DNA of 64,000 bases from Aegilops tauschii subsp. strangulata (taxonomy: Eukaryota; Streptophyta; Magnoliopsida; Poales; Poaceae), in NCBI RefSeq assembly GCF_002575655.3, contig NC_053037.3, forward strand, positions 568,518,880 through 568,582,879, given 5' to 3'. The notes under the pieces were generated by a model. That model did no database searches and was not told the DNA's origin. It saw only the letters and a program-made list of their open reading frames with translations. This document shows positions 24,801 through 34,574 of the stretch, one piece after another; position 1 is the stretch's first letter; every line of letters starts with the position of its first letter. Position numbers and translations under genes: made by a program.

Positions 24801-25995
24801 ATCAAAAGACCGTAGACGGAATTAGTCCCGAGGGACTAAGTAAATCCGTTACTCGTGGAAAATGGTACTCCTTCTGCAGAGGATATATCCTGTTGGATAG
24901 TCATGTTCTTGAATAGAGACCACAGACTGAGTTGAATCTCGGTAACGGTATTCGGATGGAGACACGGTTCGGCTTGACTAAATTATCGGTTTTCGGATGG
25001 AGAAACGACTGTACTAAATATTGTTTATGATTGTGGCACATGTGGATTTTGATCCTTATTTATCTTTGGACTAACCATTTATATTACGTATATTATTGAG
25101 TATCCCTGGGATGGTTCTACCTCCTGGATATTCACTGTGATTATTCTCTTATAAGCCCTTTATGTGGTGTCGCCCCGACGCCCGACTGCGGCATTATTAT
25201 TTTCTGCATTTTCCGCTCGAGGAGTCATTCAGACACTCGTTTGGCACCAGTATTACTATTCTGCATTTTCCGCTCGAGGAGTCATTCAGACACTCGTTTG
25301 GCACCAGTATTACTATTCTGCATTTTCCGCTCGAGGAGTCATTCAGACACTCGTTTGGCACCAGTATTACTATTCTGCATTTTCCGCTCGAGGAGTCATT
25401 CAGACACTCGTTTGGCACCAGTATTACTATTCTGCATTTTCCGCTCGAGGAGTCATTCAGACACTCGTTTGGCACCCAGTATTTTGTTTTGGTATACTTT
25501 TAACCATATGTGTGCATCTTGGTCTTTCGTATATTTCGTGACAGACGTGTGATCATCTAATTAACCCGGAGCATGTTTGATATATGTTATACCCGTGTTC
25601 TTAATGTTTGCGAGTACATTCAAACGTACTCACTGGCTTGTCCCTGGCTATTGTCTTGGCCAGATTCCTCGCTTGGAGATGAGCGCCGTGGTGACAACCT
25701 CGGAACCTACGCGTTGACGTTTGCAGCCTCGCGAAGATAGGAGTTATCCTGGTCAGCTGTTCTTGTGGGAAATGGAGCCCCATAAACGCAGATGTATCCA
25801 ACCGCTTCCGCCCTCAACCACTAGCAAACCAAATGTTGTACTCCTAGGCCTAAATGGTCTTGTACTGCATATTTTTGTGCTTGCTTGGAATTCTTGTATC
25901 AAGTTGGTGCCTCATCAGCTAACAGTAATCCTGGGGCTGGTGAGCACACATGTCATTTTTCTGGGAATTTATATCCCAAAAATCCGGTCGTGACA
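21819..25995 (+). repeat. 5' LTR of non-autonomous element
   Basis: Layout: AT-rich start (to about 22740), GC-rich block with a TATA box (CTATAAAAA at 23225-23233) and a long leader to about 23760, then AT-rich sequence, a conserved GGATTAAAGCCAGTCATCCGG segment at 24590, one copy of an ATAAGCCCTTTATGTGGTGTCG module at 25152, a 57-bp tandem array, and the end GTCGTGACA. Several open frames in the GC-rich block are overlapping and differ in all frames, so I do not call them genes. Confidence 0.85.
25206..25476 (+). repeat. 57-bp tandem array, five copies (5' LTR)
   Basis: The unit starts GCATTTTCCGCTCGAGGAG at 25206, 25263, 25320, 25377 and 25434, with the last unit partial. Units look identical by eye. 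Because 57 is divisible by 3, three plus-strand frames and one minus-strand frame stay open across the array; these are not genes. Confidence 0.95.
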
Positions 25996-25999
25996 GACT

Positions 26000-26012
26000 T
26001 GGTATCAGAGCC
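26000..26012 (+). other. Primer-binding site of non-autonomous element
   Basis: TGGTATCAGAGCC is complementary to the 3' end of plant initiator methionine tRNA. It stands four bases after the LTR end and is the same motif as at 61587. Confidence 0.85.
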
Positions 26013-26251
26013 AGGCTGACCATTGGCTAATCCTATCTTAGCCAGGTCAATAAACCTAGGTTAACCCAAACCGTCAGACCTTAGCTTAACCCGGTCAAGC
26101 TTCCCGCGTAAGGTAGCCCCACAGTGACCCGACGCCCTTTTTCGGCGGACGGTGCCCAACCTATCAGCCTAGCCCGTCGATCACGCGCCAGTGACCGACA
26201 CCCAACCCGTCTCTATCGCAAGCGTGCGGAGGAAGGCTCCATCCCCTTTCC

Positions 26252-26259
26252 CTATAAAA
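26252..26259 (+). promoter_or_regulatory. Internal TATA box upstream of the first accessory ORF
   Basis: CTATAAAAAGGGC lies about 60 bp before the ATG at 26314, with a CA-rich leader (CAATCACAACACAACC) typical of a plant 5' end. This is outside the LTR, so the ORF may have its own transcript. Confidence 0.55.
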
Positions 26260-26313
26260 AGGGCACGCTAGCCTCAATCACAACACAACCTCTTTCCCCC
26301 AAACCGAGCCACG

Positions 26314-27108
26314 ATGCCTGGCCCCATTGTTCACAACGAGACCACAGCGACCAACCTTGGAGGTTTTGTGACCATGCTCGCAAACCTCACCCGCCGTGCC
26401 TATGCGTTAGAAGAGCCTCCTGAGTATGTTGTGTACCAAGGACCTATGTACGGTGAAAGCCGTCAGTATTGGGCCACTGTGCACATCTACGGTAGGGGTC
26501 TGTCGCCAGAACGCCCCTACAGGTTCACTGGAAGGACAACTCCCTTCGAGCCACAAGCCATCCAACTGGCAGCCCGAGAAGCTATTGTTCAACTCCGGCA
26601 CTTGTCGCCCAGAGTTAACTGTCGCTCGTTCTACTTCTACCCCAGTCGTAACGGGTATGGTAGGCCGCCCCAAGTTGCCAACGGAGACCACGAGACGGAT
26701 CCTGCGCTGTTGCATCTGGTGCGCTATGTAAGCGCACTAGAGCAACTGTTCGACCAGGTCACTCTTGATCTGATCGCAGCTCGTGGAGAGCTGGTTCGCC
26801 GAGCCCCGGCGAGAAGAGAAGCGGAGCCCGACACCGACAACCCAGTCGTGCTGTTCGGACACCCGATCGATCCCTTGAGGTCTGCGCCAGCCCTCAACCA
26901 GAGCACTTTGGTGACCCCAGAAGCGCTTCGTCGCCTTTTGGAAACCCACTCCAACGGGATTTGGGCCAACAACCCCCGGGATGGTCATCACCATCTCCCC
27001 GACCCTGCAGCACCTCAGCCTCAACCAGCGAATCCCGACGGTGAGAACCGTGGAGAAGCATCGGCGTCCGCAAGGCCAGCCCACTTAGACATTAACGAAG
27101 TAGACTAA
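26314..27108 (+). CDS. Accessory ORF A of non-autonomous element, dsRNA-binding-like fold (predicted)
   Basis: 264 aa, intact. The ATG at 26314 follows a TATA box and leader. Residues about 15-100 match the order of a double-stranded-RNA-binding domain: helix (LGGFVTMLANLTRRAYAL), PEYVVYQGPM strand, YWATVHIYG strand, YRFTGRTTPF strand, then helix AIQLAAREAIVQLRHL. The middle contains FYFYPSRNGYG, then a helical segment (LVRYVSALEQLF, DLIAARGELVRR). The C-terminus is Pro/Asn/Gln-rich. Related to the ORFs at 27480 and 61749 along its first 160 residues. No gag, protease or RT motif. I do not recognise it as a named family; the RNA-binding role is inferred from fold pattern only. Confidence 0.75.
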   Translation: MPGPIVHNETTATNLGGFVTMLANLTRRAYALEEPPEYVVYQGPMYGESRQYWATVHIYGRGLSPERPYRFTGRTTPFEPQAIQLAAREAIVQLRHLSPRVNCRSFYFYPSRNGYGRPPQVANGDHETDPALLHLVRYVSALEQLFDQVTLDLIAARGELVRRAPARREAEPDTDNPVVLFGHPIDPLRSAPALNQSTLVTPEALRRLLETHSNGIWANNPRDGHHHLPDPAAPQPQPANPDGENRGEASASARPAHLDINEVD

Positions 27109-27404
27109 GTCGCTCAAAGTTGTATCGAGCCTTAGTTTTCCTACGCTTTGTAATGTGTGGCCTTGTATCGCTTTTGTTGCATGCTATCTGTTTGAGCGCT
27201 CTTATTTTTGGAGTAGTAGCTATGCATGTGTGCGTTGGCGTACAGTTGCATTTTTATTTTTTCGGGCACAGCTGCCAAGACCAACCCCGTCAGCGCCCAC
27301 AGTAATGCGTCACCTTTGTGTGATGTGTATATCTGTGGCTTTGACCCGAGTACAGGATCGGCAGTCAGTTACCCTTCACCCCGGTAGATATCCCAGCCCC
27401 GGTG

Positions 27405-27414
27405 CTATATAAAG
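27405..27414 (+). promoter_or_regulatory. Internal TATA box upstream of the second accessory ORF
   Basis: CTATATAAAG in a C-rich context, about 75 bp before the ATG at 27480, with a leader CACCCCTCACCTTTGTGC. It repeats the promoter-leader-ATG arrangement of ORF A. Confidence 0.6.
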
Positions 27415-27479
27415 GCCACTTCTTGACCTTGCCAAGCACCCCTCACCTTTGTGCGCAGCACCCACAGCCATTCCTTGCC

Positions 27480-28112
27480 ATGTCGACCCCCAGTATTTAT
27501 CTGAGAACCCCAGACGTGACCCCGGGCAGTTTTGTCAAGTTATTGTGGGACTTTACCTGCAGTACTATGAGTGCCACCCGTCCACCCCCGTACGAGTTGC
27601 TCAAATCGAGGATCACTCCATCCACCTCGAAATATTGGGCAGTGGTGCACATCCCTCCCGCATACCCAAACCAAGATCCAACGGAAGTCTCCTTCGTGGG
27701 GAAATCCATGCCGACTCCGCATATGGCCATAGAAGCTGCCGCATACGAGGCACTCACCCGTCTTCGATTCGCGGTGCCCTATGCCAGTGAGCGAGGGTAC
27801 TATTATTTTCCGAGTCGTGCAGCACCCGGAGAAGTTGCATCTTTTCCCGGTGGGCGCATTGAGAGAGATCCAGTACTGGCCAACCTTGCCCAGTACGTCA
27901 TCGCTCAGGAGCGGTTAACTCAGCGAGTAATGGGTTATCTCCAGAGCCTCGCTGATTTAAATCCTCGGATCGCTATTGGCAGTCCACTAAGGCCTGACCA
28001 AGAAGGGCGCATTCATCGGCTGGTCAACCCGCTTCCCCCGATAGAAGAGGAGTGTGCCCCAGTGCCAGAGGCATTTTCTCAGGACCCTGTCTTTTTACCA
28101 TTTTCCATGTAA
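27480..28112 (+). CDS. Accessory ORF B of non-autonomous element, paralogue of ORF A
   Basis: 210 aa, intact, ATG at 27480 (context GCCATGTCG). The same layout as ORF A: helix GSFVKLLWDFTCS, PPYELLKSRI, YWAVVHIPP, VSFVGKSMPTPHMAIEAAAY, then EALTRLR, a GYYYFPSR block, and a helical segment (LAQYVIAQERLTQRV). It shares FVKLL and VGxxMPT with the ORF at 61749 and PSR with ORF A. The tail is shorter than in ORF A. The pair looks like an old tandem duplication, with 371 bp including a promoter between them. Function unknown. Confidence 0.75.
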   Translation: MSTPSIYLRTPDVTPGSFVKLLWDFTCSTMSATRPPPYELLKSRITPSTSKYWAVVHIPPAYPNQDPTEVSFVGKSMPTPHMAIEAAAYEALTRLRFAVPYASERGYYYFPSRAAPGEVASFPGGRIERDPVLANLAQYVIAQERLTQRVMGYLQSLADLNPRIAIGSPLRPDQEGRIHRLVNPLPPIEEECAPVPEAFSQDPVFLPFSM

Positions 28113-29330
28113 ACGCCTCTGATGTATTTATTGTCCCAGTACGTGTATTTATGTATCACAGCATGTTCATAAAAAATTTTGTGCGACGGATCCGATTTTT
28201 CCTTAGTTCCTGTTTTGTGAGCAGTTTTACTGCTGTTAGTTTTGTGTTAATTATTTTTTTGTCTCTCGCAACATGTTTTTGAGGAGATTCCTTTCCCCGA
28301 GTTATCGCTGAGTATATGCATATTTTCACGACATAGATTTTTTATTCGCGCAGCATCGTAGCAGCAAACTCTCTGCAGCCACCACTCGACCTCGAGCGCC
28401 ATTACAAATCCCTGAGCACATTTTTGCGCCTATCTAACCACACTCGAGGACACCACAGTCTCAGTAAGAGAGATTTGTGAGCGTTCATTCGAGCGCGAGC
28501 TGCCCCAGCACTCCGACAGCAGTTAGCCCCGAGGCCGCGCCTAATCCACGTGATCACCGCCACTGCGAAGAGCTAACACTCGAGCGGCAGCATCACGACG
28601 ATCATCCAGGATCATCGCGCACAGGAGCACGGAGAACCCCAGCAGCACCGCCAAGCCTCCACACACCAGGACCACATACCAGTCCGGCATTGCCTCCGCC
28701 ATTAGAGCCTCGGCTCGAGCTCCTGCCAGTAGCTATGGAGGAGAAGGATGGAGAAGTGGAAGCGAGGCCAGGTGTGAGGAAGAAGAGAGGAGCACCGCGA
28801 TCGTTTTATATCCCGAGATCGGTTTACGGTGGGCGAGGTCCACCAGCGCCACTCGTCGCTCGGCCGCCGGTGTTCGGAGGCGAGTCCACGAGCAGTGCCG
28901 ACAACGCCCTGGCCCGCGAGGTGAGTGCACGCTGCACCGGCAGCCAGCACGCCGCGCACTACCACGGTACGGCCTCGATGCCCTACGAGCTAGGCATCGC
29001 CGGTGGAGGAAGCGCGGGAGAGCGCGCGCGAGAGAGAGAGAGCCAGAGGAAGGAGAAGAGGCCGACAGTGGGCCCTGGGCCCACCTGTCAGCTAGAGAGA
29101 GCACTGTGCTCTCGGGTGCGACCAGCGTATTTTAGTAATTTAGGATTTATCCTAAATTACTGTATCCCCGTAGAAATATCTCGTTTTCCCTAACCGTGGA
29201 TTTTTCCACGCTACGCCAGTGTACCACACTGTGGTTTTACACCACTTATTGCCCTCTCACTGTAGCCGTTTTGTTTTTGTGCATTTGAAGGATTTCTTTG
29301 ATAAAAACAATTTTATTTCAAAACAAATCC
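28113..29330 (+). other. Interior of non-autonomous element without a supported gene
   Basis: 28113-28470 is AT-rich. 28480-29110 is GC-rich with an open frame that lacks a good early ATG; its first in-frame ATG is near 28735 and the product is low-complexity. The text PTVGPGPTCQ (ACAGTGGGCCCTGGGCCCACCTGTC) resembles the leader-like GC block of the LTRs. I see no domain here and no gag or pol remnant. Confidence 0.5.
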
Positions 29331-29343
29331 TTGTTCAAAACAA

Positions 29344-29390
29344 CTTTTAACAAATCTCGAGGACGAGATTTTTCTTAAGGGGGGTAGTGT
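29344..29390 (+). other. Pol tail remnant and polypurine tract
   Basis: AATCTCGAGGACGAGATT followed by CTTAAGGGGGG. In one frame this reads SRTRFFLRG, the ending I know from chromovirus (Tekay-type) Gypsy polyproteins, which lies directly before the polypurine tract. It suggests the element arose from such a Gypsy by loss of gag-pol. Confidence 0.6.
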
Positions 29391-32300
29391 TGTGACACCC
29401 AAAATTTTGGCCTTGTTTTTATTGATTAAAATGTTGCCAGGAAATAAAACTTTTCCAATTGTCAAGTTTTACCTTTTGTGATTTTGGATTTTATACCTCT
29501 TGTGGGAAAAACCTTCAAAGGTATTGTTGGAATTGATTTCTCTCTATAATAAAACAATTAATTATTCTGTGGATTCAAATGTTGCAAGATTTATTTTCTC
29601 AAAACTTTGCTCTTATAAAATGATTTCTTTTGCATTTGGAGCCCATTTGCACTACAACCATTTGATAAATGCTTCTAAAAATTCCACCAAAATTTGGGGA
29701 TGTCATGTGATGGTTCCACATCACTTTTATGCAAAAATACCTTCTGGCCATTGGAGATTTTGAGCTCTTCACCAACTTTTCCAATCTGGTCCAGTAGGCA
29801 CTTTTGCACTGCAACCCATTTTAATATTCTTCTAAAAATTCTTCCAAGTGTTTGGAGATGTCAGTGGATGCATACCATTCATCTTCAAGCAAAAACCCAG
29901 TGATGTTCCTTGGAAAATTTGAGTGGATCAGCCTCTTTTGCATTCTGGTCCAAATTGGTGATTTGTACTGCAACCTTATTTTTCCTTGCTCTAGTAACCC
30001 TGAGCTTTTTCCTACTAGTAGCCCTCCCTACCAAACTCTTAAGTCCAGGAGGTTGGGCTCATTGGAGGTTTCGAAGTGCATGCTTTAAACCCTTTTTCTT
30101 TCTGCCCAAAACTAGAGTTTTGCAAAACTTGCACTATCAACTTTTCTTTTTTGCCAAACTAACCTTACCACCATCTCCTGCATCTAAAGAGACACTGATC
30201 TGGAGATTTTGGCCACTCCAAGAGTTGCCTAAGTGCATCTGGCATTCTGTCGAACACCTGGTGTGCACAGTCCTTTTTGGCAAACTCTCTGGTTTGCATT
30301 ATGGGCTTGAACCCCTGACCGATCCACCTTGTCCACTGAGTGCCTTGTTACCCCTACCTCCATCCTGTGCAGTGCCAGCTCCACCCTCGATCTCTAGACC
30401 GCGCTGGCATTTCGTCGAGCAGGTGCCGTGCGTGCTCTGGGCGCGCCCAGAGCGCACGTTTTGCACGCGCGCGCACTACGCCGACACACCGCACTGCCGC
30501 CTCGTCGCGTCCCATCTCTGACCCTTGCTCGCCTGCCGAACCCCGCCAGGCACTCGCCCTCTGTCCAGTACACTCCAAGCTCCCCCTGGCACCCTGCAGC
30601 GCCGCCTTGGCAGCATGCCGGCATCGGCAACAGATTCCGCCGCGGACAGCGCCGCCCAAACCGCCAGCGCACGCCAGCTGCCCCAGAGCTCAGGCCGTGC
30701 TTATCCTCCCGCTCGTCGGAACGCGTTCGTCGCCGCCACGATACCCTGCAACTACAGGAAAGTGGTCGCCGGCGATCTTATCTTCTGCCGCCGCGGAGCC
30801 AGCCCCGTCACGCTATAAAAAGGGAACCCCGAGCTCGTTCAAGGCTTCAGGCGACATCAGACACTCCCCGTAGAGCTTCCCACACAGTAGATCGACCCGT
30901 AGTGGCTATCTTCCTCAACTCCGGCCAGCTCGGCCGCCGCCAAACCCCGGTGCGATTCGTCGCGACCAGCCGCTCTTTCGCCCAACCAGCGCCACCAAGA
31001 ACTTCCCCGTAGTCGTGCGGAGCTGCCTAGCACCCCAACTTCGATCGGAGACCACCGGAGCACCAAAGTCACTTCACCACCGTAGCTTTTCTCCGCCGCG
31101 GTGCTCGCCGCCGGCGATTCCTGCCACCTCCGTCGACCCATCAACCACCCAAAGGACCGCCTCGGTCTAGCCGTTCCATCCCCGCCCTTGGATGCCCGTG
31201 AGGCGCTGCCGTTCGTCGACGGCGATCGCCGGAGCCCCGCTCCCGTCGGGCAGAAGAAAGGAGAAGGAGGGAAGAAACGGTCAAACCTGACCAGTGGGCC
31301 CTCTGGACCCACTGTCAGTGACCCGCGCGACCGCTCCCTCTGTTTAAGTGAAGGTGCAAACTCCCGAGTGCGTCTCCTCTACTGCGAAAGCGTATTTTCT
31401 TCTGAATCGTTTTCTTTTCTGGTTTTATTTAAAAACAGAGATTTGACCAAACTTTGACTGGCTATAACTTTTAATATAAAACTCCAAATGAGTTGATTCT
31501 TTTTCCTACCTCTCTCAAATTTCATCTAGTTTATTTTAAGATTTGTTTAAAAAATATTTGAGACAACTTTTGGTACTGTGTTTGAAATATTTGTTATCTG
31601 TGTATTTTGCAAAATAGGATTTTGGAGGAAAAGGAAAGCTTCCAATAAGTGCATCCTTTGCATACTCTTGAAGGCAAGCATTTCTGAACTCTGGCATAAT
31701 ATTTTGTTGTGGTGTTTGGATGCGATCACAGCACCTTTTGACTTGGAGTATGTGATAGCTTTATGTATCGATATGGTCTCGTGCATGAGTGCACTTTGGA
31801 GTTGTTTTGTGGTCAGCAATGGATACACTAGTGATTTGGGTCATCCTCGTGAGCTTCTCTTGCACACCGGTAGGAAGCCGGGAAAGTCGTGGTCTTGGGT
31901 AGACACGAGCTTGTCCCTAATCCCTCGTCGAGACGAGTATGCCCGGCATAGCATGGTGAGGCTCGAGGAGTGGTGATTTATTTCACTAGTGGTAATGTTG
32001 TTGGTGGATACTTGGACCACCTGAGTCGGTTGTAGACCGAGTCTTGATCAATAGCTTCCTTTTTATTGGTACCACCACTTGTCCCTGCAGGGGACAGGGT
32101 ATGGTTCAGTAGGTTGTCAACCCCTTTCCAAAGCACACACCGTACAGAGAGGCTGTGATGAGGGTCCCATGGCCATGGATTAAAGCCAGTCATCCGGTCC
32201 GGGGGCATGGGTGTTTCGGTTGTAGCCAAAGGGGATAGCTTCCCCAGTTTGCGCGCGGTATAAATTTTGTGATCCCATGCTACGTCGAGGTTGTAGCCTC

Positions 32301-33583
32301 CCCACTTAGAGTTTTGCTTGGCAGGTGTCGTGGGTGATTCCAGACACTGGTGAGTTAAGCTGGTGTGTGCAGGTCAGGCGTGTTTTCAATCAAAAGACCG
32401 TAGACGGAATTAGTCCCGAGGGACTAAGTAAATCCGTTACTCGTGGAAAATGGTACTCCCTCTGCAGAGGATATATCCTGTTGGATAGTCATGTTCTTGA
32501 ATAGAGACCACAGTCTGAGTTGAATCTCGGTAACGGTATTCGGATGGAGACACGGTTCGGCTTGACTAAATTATCAGTTTTCGGATGGAGAAACGACTAT
32601 ACTAAATATTGTTTATGATTGTGGCACATGTGGATTTTGATCCTTATTTATCTTTGGACTAACCATTTATATTACGTATATTATTGAGTATCCCTGGGAT
32701 GGTTCTACCTCCTGGATATTCACTGTGATTATTCTCTTATAAGCCCTTTATGTGGTGTCGCCCCGACGCCCGACTGCGGCATTATTATTTTCTGCATTTT
32801 CCACTCGAGGAGTCATTCAGACACTCGTTTGGCACCAGTATTACTATTCTGCATTTTCCGCTCGAGGAGTCATTCAGACACTCGTTTGGCACCAGTATTA
32901 CTATTCTGCATTTTCCGCTCGAGGAGTCATTCAGACACTCGTTTGGCACCAGTATTACTATTCTGCATTTTCCGCTCGAGGAGTCATTCAGACACTCGTT
33001 TGGCACCAGTATTACTATTCTGCATTTTCCGCTCGAGGAGTCATTCAGACACTCGTTTGGCACCCAGTATTTTGTTTTGGTATACTTTTAACCATATGTG
33101 TGCATCTTGGTCTTTCGTATATTTCGTGACAGACGTGTGATCATCTAATTAACCCGGAGCATGTTTGATACATGTTATACCCGTGTTCTTAATGTTTGCG
33201 AGTACATTCAAACGTACTCACTGGCTTGTCCCTGGCTATTATCTTGGCCAGATTCCTCGCTTGGAGATGAGCGCCGTGGTGACAACCTCGGAACCTACGC
33301 GTTGACGTTTGCAGCCTCGCGAAGATAGGAGTTATCCTGGTCAGCTGTTCTTGTGGGAAATGGAGCCCCATAAACGCAGATGTATCCAACCGCTTCCGCC
33401 CTCAACCACTAGCAAACCAAATGTTGTACTCCTAGGCCTAAATGGTCTTGTACTGCATATTTTTGTGCTTGCTTGGAATTCTTGTATCAAGTTGGTGCCT
33501 CATCAGCTAACAGTAATCCTGGGGCTGGTGAGCACACAGGCCGTTTTTCTGGGAATTTATATCCCAAAAATCCGGTCGTGACA
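29391..33583 (+). repeat. 3' LTR of non-autonomous element
   Basis: Near-identical to 21819-25995. It has a 17-bp insertion relative to the 5' LTR (GCGTGCTCTGGGCGCGC near 30428), a TATA box at 30813-30821, and the same five-copy 57-bp array at 32794-33064. Confidence 0.85.
32794..33064 (+). repeat. 57-bp tandem array, five copies (3' LTR)
   Basis: Same unit and copy number as 25206-25476. The first unit has CCACTCGAGG instead of CCGCTCGAGG; the other units look unchanged. Confidence 0.95.
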
Positions 33584-34574
33584 CTTGGGCCGCCCCAGTC
33601 GGCGAGGACGGTGCCGCCTCCCTCTCCGGGACGACGACATCATCCTCCCTCTCCAACCCCGGCAGGTCGCCGCCGGCTCCCTCCAGCGGGGGTTCCGGGA
33701 TCTCGGGCGTCGCGACACAAAGCGGGGTGACGAGCAAGGCCCCTTCCGATGTCGCTGCGGCTACAACCTCCGCCTGGGCCTTGGCCGGCGCGTCGGCACG
33801 CGCCTTCGCCGACTCCTCCCCCTCCCGTGCCGCCTTGGCGGCAGCCGCCCTCAGCTCCTCCGCCTCCCGCTCCTCCCGCACATTTCGCTCTGTCGCCGCT
33901 TGAAGCTCGGCGCGGGGGTCCACACGGCGGGTGCTCCTAGATCCTCCCGGCGATCCAACCACGGAGGCGGCAGCAACCCGCTCAAGAGAAAGCGGAGCCC
34001 TGATTTTTTGAGACAAGACAAGGATTCATAAATCGACAAGAAAAGAAGAAAGAGTATGCAAAAGAATATACACTTACGCCGACATCGTTTGCGACTGCTT
34101 CACCACCTTGCGGAAGCGGGCCGCCTTCGCGGCCGCCTCATCCCGCCTGGTCGCCGCCGCCCCGCCCTTGGGCTTCTTCGGCCGACTGCCGAACAAGCCC
34201 GACGCGGCTCGGCGCTTCTTCCCGCCGCCCAGAGCAGGCGGCACGGCGGAGGAACCCGCGCCATGGCCGGACACCGGCTGGCGGCGTGGGACGATTTCTG
34301 CCTCGTCGTCATCCGGCCAGTCGTCGAAGCTGGCTCCAAGCCCGGAGCCGCCTGCTTCGCCGCCTCCCGCCTCGGTGTTGTTGTCCATGTTGGCCGCCCC
34401 CAAGTCGTGGTCCTCCAAGTCATGCTCTGCCCGGTCGGGGAGAAATCGGCGATCCACCCCCGACCCGGCCGCAGGTCGAAGGAGAGGGCTCTGCCAAGAC
34501 GTGCCGACTGGTCAGAGTCGGCCAAGAAAAACTCGGCGACAAAACTAAGAGAAGAAATGATAAAGAGAGCGTAC

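Larger units (their letters stand above)
21819..33583 (+). mobile_element. Non-autonomous long-LTR Gypsy-type element with two accessory ORFs and no gag-pol
   Basis: LTRs are 21819-25995 (4177 bp) and 29391-33583 (4193 bp), both TGTGACACCC...GTGACA. The target duplication CTTGG (21814-21818 and 33584-33588) is perfect. A primer-binding site TGGTATCAGAGCC, matching initiator Met tRNA, is at 26000, and a polypurine tract AAGGGGGG is at 29378-29385. The 3395-bp interior lacks any gag, RT or integrase signature. Instead it holds two related ORFs at 26314 and 27480, each with its own TATA box. The LTRs look very similar by eye, with scattered substitutions and a 17-bp indel near 22857/30428, suggesting a recent insertion. 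Its LTRs resemble those of the element at 57616, the likely source of mobilising proteins. Confidence 0.85.

Noticed and set aside
25206..25476. Regular direct repeats that could suggest a CRISPR array
   Set aside because: Units are head-to-tail with no spacers and sit inside an LTR of a plant retrotransposon.
25162..25552. Open frames in several phases, two plus-strand overlapping and one minus-strand, looking like repeat proteins
   Set aside because: They are by-products of a 57-bp tandem repeat whose length is a multiple of three; no start context or domain. The same applies to 32750-33140.
28477..29193. Third ORF in the non-autonomous element
   Set aside because: No good upstream ATG, low-complexity product, no similarity to ORFs A and B, GC-rich leader-like sequence.
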